From Hofstenia miamia (Eukaryota; Xenacoelomorpha; Acoela; Hofsteniidae), in assembly GCA_900660155.1 (NCBI GenBank), contig CABFPE010000213.1, positions 914,781 to 978,780 of the forward strand: DNA of 64,000 nt, given 5' to 3'. Positions 1 through 12,481 of this stretch are shown one piece after another. Position numbers and translations under genes: made by a program. Within the stretch, counting starts at the first letter, position 1. Each line of letters opens with the position of its first letter. The notes below the pieces were generated by a model. It saw only the letters and a program-made list of their open reading frames with translations. It made no database searches and was not told the origin of the DNA.

Positions 1-960
1 GAAATCTGCTTGGAAAGCACTTCTCTAAGCTGTTCAACTTTGGTTGTTGGTAGCTCTGGAGAAGGTGACAATGGCTTATATGAAATAAACAAGTTCAACA
101 AGGTAGCAGGAGTGGGAATCTCTTGCAGAAAAACTTCAGAGGGTGTTGACATAGCAGAAATATGTTTAACAGGGGTAGATTTAGGTAAAGCAATTGCAGA
201 ATCAAATCCAGCAGTGTGAAGGGCAGTGTCCAGACTGCCAACACTCACACAGGGGATACTCTGAGTGGGTGTCCCATTATGAGAAATAGAAAAATCCATA
301 TCCATAAGTAACAAGAATAAGTAAACAAGTAAAAAGAAAATAAAGTAAGAGACAAGGTTCCAAAAACAATTCCAATAATGTAGGAAAAACATCCAATGGT
401 GTAGGAGAAATAAAAGCAACTGACAGACAGTAGCAAGGTATAGGTACAACAATCATTCCAAATTCTAGAATAATGAGAATTGAGGCTTGGTAATGGCATT
501 GGATCACAGAATTGAAAATGTAGAATTATGTATGAGGTAGAGTTGTGCATCAATGGGTGGTGAAGTAGATCACAGTCAGGGGAAATCCATCCCAGCTGAC
601 TCACACCCAGTGGAAAAACAAAACAGTTCTGTATCACATCAGGGTCACCATGTGGAATCACAGGGCATGTCTAACAGCTCAATCAGTATGAAGGTTGCAA
701 AAGATTACCATCACCAAGAGCAGCCTAAACTCTAACAAAACAAATGAAGATTGGTAGTTTATCAATTTCACTGTAGAAAAATGAACTGAAACCATTTCCA
801 AGAAGGCATTCCACCTAGAAACCAATTTACATGGCATCATGCTGAAGCCAAATCATAAGAAACCATCCATACCTTCCAAATAATCGTGTGCCTTTAGTAT
901 ATTTTCTAGGTCAATATAATTTTGCTCAGTGTTCTTGTTATCTCAGCACATGTAATAAGA
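1..960. other. Unrecognised AT-rich DNA with short open frames
   Basis: Open frames of 60-140 codons exist on both strands (for example plus 10-219 and 553-735, minus 245-661). None has a domain I recognise, and none is linked by clear splice sites. They could be decayed coding DNA or chance frames in a stop-poor stretch. Confidence 0.4.
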
Positions 961-1435
961 TATAATAACATAAAGTTACCACATATTCATGTACACCAAT
1001 GGCATTCTGTCAAGGAGCAAGTTATCACCCCAGGCACAGTGGAGTTCCTCCCACATTATCACTGGATCTTACAAGCAAATACTATCATATTAATAACAAT
1101 GCCAAAAAGGGTTAGTAATATAAAGTAAGTAGAGAAGCAAATGTTATCCAGCAAGAACAAAATTTATTTTGACAATTGCAATAATGAGTTCCCTATTTTT
1201 ATACAGAGAAAAAGGTAAATATTTACTGTTTACAAAATTCACTTAATTCCCTCACAAATTAAACAAGCAATTTACATGTACACTTTAATTGAGGGGACAA
1301 TTATAAAAAATTTGAAACCTAAGTTCAAAATACAAATATCAATAAAAATCACTAAATTAATAATTGGAATAGCACCAAATTGATGAAAAAGAGTGCCAAT
1401 AAAAATAAAATAAAGGGCCCTAAGTGACTCTACAT
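960..1435 (+). repeat. Old 0.4-kb interspersed repeat, copy A
   Basis: This stretch aligns by eye with 3470-3915 (direct) and with the reverse complement of about 5280-5730. Shared landmarks are a GTCAAGGA-CAAGTT block near 1010, CCTCACAAATTAAA near 1250, TTGAGGGGACA near 1290 and CTAAGTGACTC near 1420. Copies are diverged and CG-poor. It may be the terminal repeat of a transposon. Confidence 0.55.
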
Positions 1436-3469
1436 CAAAAGCCTGTCTTCTCAGTACCATTGATCTGTAGAACATGTGCTAGGTGAACTGTGCCTTTCTT
1501 ACAAAACACAGGATTGTAAGAACTTTAAGGATCATATTTTTTCAAAAACTGGAACACCTGATATTTATTCAAGAGGGGTGGTCTGGCTTATATCCATTTT
1601 CCTCACTCAAACACCACAATTACCACTACCTGTGGACAAATCAACTCAGGAAAAGTGGGCAAAACAAGGCGCAATATCACAATTTGCCTGTAAGGATGTA
1701 AACTAAAAAACTGGCTGCTTCATAAATGCCCAGTTCCCACATCACCAAGGAAAACAAAATGTACAATGGAAAAATTCAAGGAATATTATGCCTGACTGGT
1801 GGGGGTGTCCAGTGTCACAGGAAGATTGTCACTAATGATGATCTGCAAGTTTTCTTTGATATATTGAAGAAGTATATGTGGGGTGCCACAGAGAATACCA
1901 AATTTAATTTCTTTAATTCAGAGTATGCCCCCTTTGCACTGAAAAGTTAATGGAAAGGTTACCAGTGTCCACCTTGCAATTCTTTGAACTTCTAAAACAT
2001 TATGACATCTACAATAAAGCAGAAATATTTTTCAATCTGGAGAGGCTCAACTACTCTGATGCAAATCAACAAGAAAGGAAAAATTGTCCCAATACTTATC
2101 CTGGACCAAGTAATGAAGACCCCAGAGCAATTTTATAGAGAAGAAGAACTTTTAGCCACCTGAGTAATACAATTGTCACCAGCTACAAAAGCACTGATCA
2201 AAAACATTAATCTCAAAAAAGTTGCAGGTCCTACTGCATCCCTCAGCCAACTCCATGGTTGTCCATCACTGAGGATGAGTGCATCTTCACTATCATACAT
2301 AATCTGGAAGAATTTGCTGAGATTCTAATTATACAAGAGTACATCATTGAAACTAACAAGGACAAAGATATTCTGGGCCTAATGAAATGGTGCCTTACTG
2401 AGATATTCTCAAAGGAAGAGTTAGTAATTCTACAATTACCCAGTTAACAACTGACTTTGGATGTAGAATGCACCACTGCTCAGGTCAGTGCCACTACTGG
2501 TCAAATTAATAAGCTCAGAGGAAGATTTTGGATACCATCAGAAATGTGAAGATAATCTACCCTTTCACCATAAGAACTGCCATCCTTCATGAGAAAGTTG
2601 AATTGAACAGCATTGAAAACCATGTGGAATGAAACAACCTTTTATGCATACCACCACCATACATTGAAACACTGCTAATCCTCCCATCCTGGAAAGTGAA
2701 GAAAGGGAAAAAGAATGTCTCAGCTCACTTAACTGATAAGCTCAATTACATAAGTATCAGTGTGGAAGTTAAATGCCTGAGCCAAACACCTGAGTATAAA
2801 GCAGTACAAGACAAGCTTGTTCAAGGCAGAAATAGAGAGAGCATTTTTATAAATGGAAAACTTCCTATTAAATACATTTTCCAGAAGGGGCAAGCCCTAC
2901 ATGTGCAGTTACAAAAGATCTGGATAAAATACTACAAATGAACCCATGAGTACCCATCCTCTTCCAGGCTGCAGGGGACTTCATGTGGATCAATAACATA
3001 GAAACAAAAACCAGAATCAGTGGCTGGGGCTATTCTGGCAGCACTAAGGAACTCATTGTACTAGCAGAAGGTTGCAGAAGTAACCTTAATAAGGCAAACC
3101 TGATTCTAAAAATAATTCAGTAATTGATCTAACAAACATTGGTAATTCATCCATGTAACTAATAACTGTTTAGAGAGAAAACATCTGGGATGACCAATTC
3201 ATATGGCTTCCAGCCAAAGTGCTACCTGAAGAGAAGTGCTACCTGAGTGGGTAGTGCTATCCTATTTGTCTCATAGTTTATTATCTAGCTCAATACAAAT
3301 ATAAAAGTCTTGATTTTGTTCTTATCTCTCACCTCACTAATTAATAGCACATAATTGCTGTTCATTCAGGTTAACCAACAGTATAATATCATCATAGTGT
3401 AATCATGTTATTAGTGCATGTTGAAATCAAATGAAGGTTTTATTATATCTATGTGTAACTGTAACCTAA
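1436..3469. other. Broken open frames between two direct repeats
   Basis: Several consecutive plus-strand open frames (1476-1706, 1726-1950, 1950-2138, 2259-2447, 2696-2941) run in different frames with few stops, as expected of a decayed coding region. I do not recognise the protein. The stretch lies between two direct copies of the 0.4-kb repeat, so it may be the interior of an old mobile element, but no transposase or polymerase motif is visible. Confidence 0.35.
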
Positions 3470-3915
3470 TTCAGTCCACAATTTGGGCTGCTAACTGCCT
3501 TGTCAAATCAGTCCACATTAGAGTAACTCCCAAATTGTCACTGTAAACTTACACAATCATTATAATTAAATTAACTAACTCAATAAAAATATAATGGTGG
3601 AAGAGAGTTGAACACAGTTTAGGTAAGATAAACTCTATTGACATTTGCTACATTATTGCTCCTATTTATACATAGTTCTTAAATAATTACCTGTCTTTGT
3701 TTACAACTCAAAATCATACAATCATGCTTCCCTTGCAAACTCAATTGAGCAATAAAAACATGTAGCACCAAATTGAGGGGACATTAGTTTAGCATTGTAA
3801 ACCAAGCTTGAAATAAGGAGTTTAAGTCACAGTGATGTAAATATAAAGAATTACAAATTAGAAAATAAATTGAAAATAAATAAAAATGAGCAAAAGTCCC
3901 AAGTGACTCAACAAT
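3470..3915 (+). repeat. Old 0.4-kb interspersed repeat, copy B
   Basis: Direct copy of 960-1435. It shares the CCAAATTGAGGGGAC block at about 3770 and AAGTGACTCAAC at the right edge. A related inverted copy sits at 5280-5730, with a common AAATTGTCACTGTAAACTTA-like block near 3535. Confidence 0.55.
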
Positions 3916-3954
3916 ACTATTATGTCATGAAGTGAATTGAGATCATTGCCATCT

Positions 3955-4763
3955 CAGATAACAATTTTGGTTGCTTTTATGTTGCTTATAGTTGTTTCAT
4001 AATTTTGGTTGTTGCAGCAACCACTAACATCATAATAACAACATTAGTAATAAATAATCAGTGAGCAGATGCTTGCAAATAAAACTCACTTTGCTATTTT
4101 TATTACTAGATCCTTTTATAAAAAAGGATTTACAAAACCTTTTTTGAAATTTTTAATTTGTGAAAAATTATAATATACCAGATAAGTGAATTTTCAAAAT
4201 AATTTATTCATGAATATTTGGACACCTTGATATTGAATGTTAAATAAAATAAGTTACAATTGAACAGAAGATATTTTTCACAACTTAAGAAAGTACTATT
4301 TCAAAATTGTGCTTAATTTTAGATTTTTAAAATTTTATTAAGTTTGGCAGATTTTTATGCTCATTGTTATCATTTATATACAAGACATTCATTTAAATCT
4401 TTAACAAATGTTTGTATTTAATATGCTTTATATCAAAGGTTGTGGTTTGCCCTTTGTTGGGATTGTGTTTGTTTAAACAGCAATGTTTGAACAGCTTAGC
4501 AATATAAAATTTAATTTTGCATATAAAATTAATGCAAAAACAATCATGTGAAAACATAAAACAATGTTGTTACAACCTCAAAATATTGCTGTTTCATTAA
4601 TAAAAAACAACCAAAAAGCAACCTAATGTGACATTGTTGAAGCAACATTGTTTTGACCAATGAAATGGTACCATTTCAACATTAAAACAACATTGTTTCT
4701 GACACATAAAACAACCACATAACAACCCCAAACAACATTGCTTAGCCCTTAAATTGTTATCTG
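3955..4763. mobile_element. Possible non-autonomous element with 13-bp inverted ends
   Basis: CAGATAACAATTT at 3955-3967 is repeated inverted at 4751-4763 (AAATTGTTATCTG). Inside both ends there are many degenerate copies of CAACATTG, GGTTGTTG and AACAATGTTG, a subterminal-repeat pattern seen in MITE-like DNA transposons. No coding potential is visible. I could not identify a target duplication. Confidence 0.45.
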
Positions 4764-5279
4764 GGATGCTACATGCAGACATTTCCAATCCAAAGAAGAT
4801 GATGCTTCAAAAAGTTACTGAGTTCTGCTCACTGTTTGTTGACAATGTGACTCAAGTGGCGTCATTTGACGAGGTATTTGTTCACTTTTACCCTGATAAC
4901 ATAATTAGCACAAGCAATGCACATACCTCAGATATGGATGCTCTCATGACTCTAATGGTTGCACTTAAAGGTTTTCAACTGTATAAATGATTTTTCAATA
5001 GTTTTACTCAAAGACTTAATAACCTCCATCAAAATTGCCCTGATCAATTCACACTTGCCAAGTCTCCAGTTCTTTTGTTTAAAGGATGAGGTAGTCATGC
5101 AAAGAGAAGTCTTCACACAGGTGACAAAGAGACCCTAATATGCAGAGATAATCAGTTGGGATGACATACTCAGATTCAAGGTGATTGAAGAAACTCAGAA
5201 GCTAGTTTCCAGGCCAACTCTCCAACTCTTACCACAAATAAATGTGAGCAAGGGGGCGTGTATAGTAACTCAGGGACTT
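4764..5279. other. Unrecognised DNA with one short open frame
   Basis: A 78-codon plus-strand frame (4754-4990) has no recognised domain. The rest shows no gene or repeat signal that I can support. Confidence 0.3.
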
Positions 5280-5730
5280 TGGTAAATATTTTATTTATTT
5301 ATATTTATTTGGCTATTTTTGATCTACCTTAATCATGGTGATGTCACTATGACATAGGATTTATTTTGTTTAATTTCAAGAGCAGTTTTTATGAACTAAT
5401 AGTATTGTCCCCTCAAACTGTGTTATATGTGTAATTGCTCAATTAAATTTGTGAGGAAATCAAATGTTTGAATTTGTAAACAACAACCAGGTAGTTATTC
5501 TTACTTTGTATGAATAATGAGAAACTAATTTTGAGGATTTGAAATTTATTGTTCTTCACCAAAACTGTGTTTGCTTTTTCTCTACCTTTTGATAATATTT
5601 TAACCTGATGGTTACCATAATTGCTTAAGTTTCCAGTAACAATTTGGCAGTCACTCCTTTGATCCTGGGACAACAACTTGTTCCTTGACAAAGGTAGCCC
5701 AAATCATAGACCACATTAGGGTATGGATAT
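5280..5730 (-). repeat. Old 0.4-kb interspersed repeat, inverted copy C
   Basis: The reverse complement aligns with 960-1435 and 3470-3915. TGTCCCCTCAAA at about 5406 matches TTGAGGGGACA of the other copies, and TTGTCAAGGAACAAGTTGTTG on the minus strand matches copy A near 1010. The 82-codon minus frame at 5443-5691 lies in this repeat and need not be a gene. Confidence 0.55.
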
Positions 5731-8700
5731 GGCTACTTGTAGATATAATAAACAATTTATTACACTGTTATTAAATTATGCCATTGACTAGCATTAATGC
5801 ATGGTAATTACATGCTATTATTACAAGTGTTGAGAGATAAGAGAACAACTGAGATGGTTTATTGAGATAGATAATAATGTGTATATAGGTAATTTGCATG
5901 CTCACATTTTCTGTCAGGACAGAACTAGGCTTTTATTGTCCTTGACTATTTGAAAAAAGTTAACAGATAAATTCAGTTTTTCACAATTCATATTTGAAAT
6001 AAATCAAATTTTACAATTAATGGATTTTTAATCATCAAGCTAATACTCCCTGATGATATAATATGAAATTAGCAAAAGAAAAAATAAATGTTAAAGCTAT
6101 AGCTACCTTTTACAATAAAGTACAAACTTCAAAATGAAATAAGATAATTAAATTTCTACTTCAAATTAAACAGAGTTTTGATGGACTGCTAAATGTTTAA
6201 TAAATGCAAATGAAAACATCAATGATTGTAATTATGACACTTGTTTCTATATATTTGTTGGAAGTCCATATTTCAATGATCTAACCTACATTAATAAATA
6301 GTCAAACCCAGATGTATAATTACAATTTCATTGAAATTATTTCACTAATGGTTATAAATTCTGCATGTGATCAGAAATGAAATTGGGGGGAGGAAGTGAT
6401 AAACAACCACACAGCAATATAATAATAGTTAGCTACCTAAAATCTTCAAATTCATCATCTGAATTTCTCATGCTACAGGATTTTGTAATTAAATATTCAT
6501 GTTTTTTTCTACTTAATTCTAATGTAATGAATAATGTAAATCATGCATTATTGTGACATCCTCTACTTCAGACAGCATTGCTCTCATAAGTGGTGGTTGT
6601 AATGTCACATCTTCTACAAGGTAGAGCTTTTCACATAAAATAAAACATATCTGGAATAACAACATAAATTGATCAACAATATAAGTGATCACATAAACTT
6701 AGTACAAACCTTTATGTTTCAGCTAGATGTTTCTAATCAAAGAATTTACTTTATTATATATTTACCCTGTTACTTAGTTTGAAATGTGATTTTGTTTTGT
6801 TCATGTAACATCTATTTCTTAAAATTTTTGTTTATGTAGCAATCCCAAAACTTGGGTGATGACCAAGATTATTATATGGTATCTTGACAGATTTGGTAAT
6901 TACTTAATGCTTATATGATTTATTTTTGTATATAAATTCTTTTAATGGTTTATAGATAAATTGGCTTAAATAATTTATTTAGGTGACTCCAAAAATGAAT
7001 TTCAAGGAAATTAAATGATTAAAGATTAAATAACTTTAAACATAATTTATTTAGCAGCTAAAAATGTATGAGAGTTTAAATTAATGAAAGATAATGAAAT
7101 ATAATTATTTTTAATAAGTAATTTATATTTGTTGTTTAATAATCACAATTTAGTTAAAGTAGCAAAATTTTACAATATTATAAAAGACTTTAATACAACA
7201 ATTAACAAGTCAGCTAAATGTAAAGATGAATTAATTAACAAGCCTTTCATATAAAAAATTCTATGCCTAGTAACTTTGCTGATGACAACTACTGAAAGCC
7301 ATTAGAAGCATCCTTCATGATACTAAGAATTTTGCTTCCTTACAATCCCATTAGTCTGGATTAGTTAATTAATATAAAGACTTAATATATCAATACTTGA
7401 TTATGACTTGCATCATTAATTAACAATCACTAGAGAGACTACAAAGAGTTTCTACAAAACAATTTACTAATGATATAGGATACAATATTAAAAACATTTC
7501 AGGAAAGTTTTCAACAAAACAATATATATAAATTTTAATAAAGATTTAAGTAATCAAAAGTAGATTACTACAAATTTATGGGAATGATAAGTGGCTGAAA
7601 TTAACATAAAATAATTTTGTCCTCAACTCTTTTCTGAAAGTATTCCAGATTAGTTTTGCTTTACACAAATAATTCATTTTATAAATATGCAAAGCTAAAT
7701 TAGTAAATCAAAAATAATTTGTATTGGCTTCAGGGATGATATCCCATTAATCTTTAATAAATAGCTTTTCATGAATTCTATTTTACAAGTGATCACTAAT
7801 GAATTCTTCTATTAACTCTAGAACTACTGCAAAATTTTTTTACAAAGAATAACCAACACCAGTCAAAATGACCAGTGCTAAAATAATCTATTACAAATAT
7901 AAAAACAAAGTTAGCTTATGATTGCTTCACACATATTTATTGCAAAATACCCTATAGAATCCAAATTTATCCAATTTTGAGAATCATGGGAGCTAAAAAA
8001 TCAGAAAATTGCATTCATCTGAATCATGTGAGTCAGGATAAGGTATTTGATTTAGACAATATTTTGGTTTACATCTTTGTAAATCACTACTTTTAGACAA
8101 ATTAAATATCTGTAAGAACAGTGAGTTTTCAATTCATGAGTTTTATATGCAATATGATGCAATTTGTTGTAAAATCTTGAAATTTTTCTTCAGTTGCATG
8201 GAATTTAATAGAGTGTATCCAAGATGATCTATGTAAAGTACAATCAAATCAAGGGAAAGTTATTACACCAAAATTGATTTCTTGACAGCATATTTTATGA
8301 GAGCAATACCAAATTCTTTTCATCAAAGGGTGTGAACTGACACAAGCCTCAGTCCAAGAATAGCTCTAAGATAAACAAAACCAATAAATTCTTCAATTTC
8401 ACATATTGATGAGCCTAATATTGGTTTTGAAAGCTTTGATTTAACAATTATGGTATATTGATTTTTTATTACCATAAAATCAGTAAAGATGATTCTTCAT
8501 GCAATAATCAGATTAGATAATGTTCATTTTGTTGATAGTTAAATTTCTGGTGAGATCATAATGATATCATGTTGACCAGAATTTACATTATTCCAACTGC
8601 AATTCCATGTTTTAATTCCCAAAATAGTGTCATATTTAGCAATGAAGTCTAATATTGGTTCATATATTGAACTACAATTTTAAATCATCATTTTCAATAA
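5731..8700. other. AT-rich non-coding DNA
   Basis: No open frame worth calling and no transposon motif was seen. The stretch is strongly CG-poor and full of short A/T runs. Confidence 0.5.
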
Positions 8701-9279
8701 GATTTTCAAATATAATGCCATCAGAATCCATGGAATCATCATCCTCTTATGATTTCTCTGGATCAAGATTGGTGAAATGTTTAAGAACATTCAATGATGA
8801 GAATTGCTGTGCATTACCAAGAAGATGGTATAAAGTTAGTTCCATTGTAATTCTTACAATAAAGCGGGTCTTTTAAGTGTTTTGAATGCTCACAACACTT
8901 ACCAGTCAAAAGGACCAGAATGGGTATTGTATGTATTCACATAAAAATACAGTTAAAATTCAATGAAAGTTGCATAATAATTGCATAAAAATAAAATAAT
9001 TGTAAGAAAATTTGAAATCAAATAGTTCAACTGAAAATTTTTACAAGACGAAAGGTTAAAAAGACCAGTTTGTGTATTCTAGTGTTAATACCAGTTGGGT
9101 CTTGAAAAGCTTAATAGTGAATTTTCCAATTTAAAAAATTGTTCTATGATCAAGAACTCTCATTGAAATATATTATAATTATGTATTTTTCTTAGATTAT
9201 CGTATATATAATTTATAATTGTAAGAATTTTCTTTTCCATTTTCTCTAATTTCTAAAATAACTCTTGTGTGTGCAGTGG
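8701..9279 (+). repeat. 579-bp segment duplicated at 9396-9974
   Basis: This sequence is repeated, apparently identically, at 9396-9974, with single N bases at 9280 and 9395 between the copies. The pattern points to overlapping contigs placed end to end rather than a biological duplication. Confidence 0.85.
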
Positions 9280-9280
9280 N

Positions 9281-9394
9281 TACGTTTTATTGATTTTAAA
9301 TTTTTATTTTAGTTATGCTATTGAATGGTTACTATGATAATTTAGTGTTCGTGTTAACCAGTATCACCCCATAATTTTTCCATGTTCAATTGTA
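9281..9394 (+). repeat. Short contig resembling 10943-11028
   Basis: The piece lies between two single Ns. Its two ends match 10943-11028, but it carries about 30 extra bases in the middle. It looks like the second allele of the sequence near 11 kb, placed in the wrong spot. Confidence 0.7.
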
Positions 9395-9395
9395 N

Positions 9396-9974
9396 GATTT
9401 TCAAATATAATGCCATCAGAATCCATGGAATCATCATCCTCTTATGATTTCTCTGGATCAAGATTGGTGAAATGTTTAAGAACATTCAATGATGAGAATT
9501 GCTGTGCATTACCAAGAAGATGGTATAAAGTTAGTTCCATTGTAATTCTTACAATAAAGCGGGTCTTTTAAGTGTTTTGAATGCTCACAACACTTACCAG
9601 TCAAAAGGACCAGAATGGGTATTGTATGTATTCACATAAAAATACAGTTAAAATTCAATGAAAGTTGCATAATAATTGCATAAAAATAAAATAATTGTAA
9701 GAAAATTTGAAATCAAATAGTTCAACTGAAAATTTTTACAAGACGAAAGGTTAAAAAGACCAGTTTGTGTATTCTAGTGTTAATACCAGTTGGGTCTTGA
9801 AAAGCTTAATAGTGAATTTTCCAATTTAAAAAATTGTTCTATGATCAAGAACTCTCATTGAAATATATTATAATTATGTATTTTTCTTAGATTATCGTAT
9901 ATATAATTTATAATTGTAAGAATTTTCTTTTCCATTTTCTCTAATTTCTAAAATAACTCTTGTGTGTGCAGTGG
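9396..9974 (+). repeat. Second copy of the 579-bp segment
   Basis: Copy of 8701-9279. Beyond 9974 the sequence continues without a break into unique DNA, so this copy is the better anchored one on the right. Confidence 0.85.
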
Positions 9975-11169
9975 TTTTCAGGTGAAGTTGAAGTTATTGA
10001 AACAAAGTTTGAGTTTTTGTGTTTTAAGTTTGAGTTTTAGTATTTTTTGAAAATTCAAAATTTGATTCTATGCTAAAAATAAATCTTTCAAATTATAAAG
10101 AAATTTTTTGCCGCATTTTCATGTGGATTATCAATCAGGTGTATGTTCAAGGCTTGATGATTTCTCTTCCCAGTTTTTTTAGTCAAGTTCAATCTACTGA
10201 TCTGAGTTGGAGTTTTTTGCATTAGGTGTGTTTGTTCAAGTATTTTTTTTTGAAAAAGTTGAAGCTCAATTAAGTTTTTTCAATTTTTGCATTTTTTTGA
10301 CTAAAATATAATTATATTTACAATTATTTTGAGCTTTGTAAGCCTAAAAATCATTATTTTCAAATGATAAAAAAACTGCATTTCAAAATATTTCAATTTT
10401 TATGGTATTGAGTTAAAGTTCGCTTTCAAGTTTTCTAGTCAAGCTTATTTGAGTTCAAATTCTTAACATTCCAAGTACTCAAAAGCCCTGTTTCAAAGAC
10501 AGACAGAGTTTTTCAGTGAAACTTGAGTTCAGAATTTTCAATGATTTCAAGTTTCTTTAATTTGTTTTCCAATATTTCCAATTTTTGTAATCCTAAAAAT
10601 TGTATCTACAATTTATATGTAAGTTCATATGTCATTTAACGGATTTTTTATTATATGTTCTAAATTGTTTTGCAATTTCATCACTATCACTTGACACTGA
10701 CAAATATATGACTAAATAATAAATTTTTGTTATACAGTTCAAATTTGTCAAATCGGTATTTTACTTTAACAAATCGGATTGAAATTGCCCGAAATTACAT
10801 ATTATCCTTTTATAGACACAGTATTAATTTTTCGGAATCGATTTTATATTTTTTTCAGAAATATTTGGAGATGATTCTTTTGAGTAATAATGTATATTTA
10901 GTAATTAAATGACATTTTTATTAATTTTTGTACCAATATTTTTACGTTTTATTGATTTTAAATTTTTATTTTATTTTAGTGTTCGTGTTAACCAGTATCA
11001 CCCCATAATTTTTCCATGTTCAATTGTAAATTCTTGCAACATACTTGAAGCATATTAAATATGAAATAGAAAATATAAGAATTAGAAAAATAAATGTTTC
11101 TTATTAAGAGTAACCTGCTCTTGATTCTCTTCAATTGTGAAGTTGCAGGAAACAGATTATGGTAGCTGA
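9975..11169. other. Transition from CG-poor to CG-normal DNA
   Basis: No gene was recognised. There are repeated phrases of the type AAGTTTGAGTTTT and TTTCAAGTT between 9990 and 10560. CG dinucleotides become regular from about 10,640 on, in continuous sequence without an N. Confidence 0.5.
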
Positions 11170-11197
11170 AGTATATAGAATAGAATAGAATGTATTT

Positions 11198-11225
11198 TTC
11201 TGATGCATAAAAGTATGCATCAGAA
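11198..11225 (-). repeat. 3'-terminal hairpin of the LINE
   Basis: TTCTGATGCAT (11198-11208) pairs perfectly with ATGCATCAGAA (11215-11225) around a 6-base loop. It lies directly before the TATTC-type tail of the minus-strand LINE, where many LINEs keep a structure bound by their polymerase. Confidence 0.7.
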
Positions 11226-11464
11226 GGATCCTCCTATAGGCAATAGGCCCTTACCTTGAGTACCTATTTAAGCAAGCTTAAAAAATCAGATCTGATACAT
11301 TTTCGTTTGTGACAACAAATTTAAGTTTTTCATTAAGATTTATGGAAGAATTATGATCTTGCTGAGAAACATGTGGAAGGATAAAGTCCCGTTTCAGCAA
11401 GTAGTGTACTTTCTTTTTTACCCCTTAATCTAAGAGAATTCTTCTGATTGTTATTTTCCCATTT

Positions 11465-11794
11465 TCACGTAGGTACAAGGCCTTTTTGTGAATTCCTGGT
11501 TAGAAAAGCTGATTCAATCCTTCGATATATTGCTATCAAACTGAATTTGATAAGTTCAAAAGAATAGAGCTCATAAGCGGATAATATTTTACTTTCCTCA
11601 AAAAGTTTACGAGAAGGATAATCGCGCTTCTTACCAAAAATAATTCGGAGAAATTTTTTTGGGATTTTATGAATAGGTTCCAAATTTATTTTTGTTGTAC
11701 ATCCATAAATTTGTAATCCGTACAAAATAGATGGATTCACATAAGTGTTATAATATTTAAGAAGAACGTTTTTCGAAACAATCGATTTTAGCAT
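11465..11794 (-). pseudogene. LINE reverse transcriptase, C-terminal fragment
   Basis: A 109-codon open stretch. PSILYGLQIYG followed by a basic stretch and FLRIIFGKK is the usual thumb region after the polymerase palm of jockey/CR1-type LINEs. It is part of the decayed element above and has no intact polymerase upstream. Confidence 0.65.
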
Positions 11795-12481
11795 TTTTAA
11801 GGTATAAATGTGTTTTCACAGTTTTGCTTTAATATAGCTTACATGCTCCTGAAAATTAAGCCGCTTGTCTATAATAACTCCTAAATATTTTACATGATTT
11901 GATTTTTTTGAGTTTTTGATATATTCAAAGAAAGTTTGTTTTGCTTATACACACAGTTTTTAACATCCGCAAATAAATACGGTAGAATGTTTTTACAGGA
12001 ATTCGGTAAGTCATTAATGTATATTATTAACAGAAGCGGCCCAAGTATAGAACCTTGAGGAACACCGCAAAATATTTTGCTAATTCACTTTCAGCATATT
12101 GTATTTTTAAAAACTACTTCCTATTCTTCAAATAACAAATGAACCAATTCAAGCATATTCCCCGAACACCATACCTTTCCAACTTTTTAATAATATTGAA
12201 TGATTAATTGTATCAAAAGCTTTGCTCAGACCTAGCAAAATAGACGTGAACATTGAGTTGTTATCGTGTCAAATATCTTTTAATCCAAATTTCTTATTGT
12301 ACAATAATTTTTTCTTACTGAAAAATCGATAAAATCTATCAAAAAATATACGTTCAGATATTTTACTGATTACCGGTACTATGGAAATTAATCGATAATC
12401 ATTCTGCATCTATCTTTTTACCTGATTTGTAAAGCGATGTAACTTTTGCAATTTTTAGAGGTTCGGGAAAAACTCCTTCCT

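Larger units (their letters stand above)
1..10640. other. CpG-depleted segment
   Basis: By eye I count only about six CG dinucleotides in the first 8,860 bases (near 885, 1666, 4860, 4870, 5257 and 8864), a few more up to 10,640, and then several per 200 bases. TG and CA are common, as expected if methylated CG has decayed. No gene was recognised inside. The rest of the window does not show this bias. Confidence 0.8.

Noticed and set aside
245-661. 138-codon minus-strand frame that looks like a membrane protein
   Set aside because: Its hydrophobicity comes from T-rich composition. There is no start context, no homology I recognise, and it lies in CG-depleted repeat-like DNA.
2259-2600. Resemblance of a broken frame to a BEN-type domain
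   Set aside because: Only a few residues fit, across stops and frame changes. This is too weak to name.
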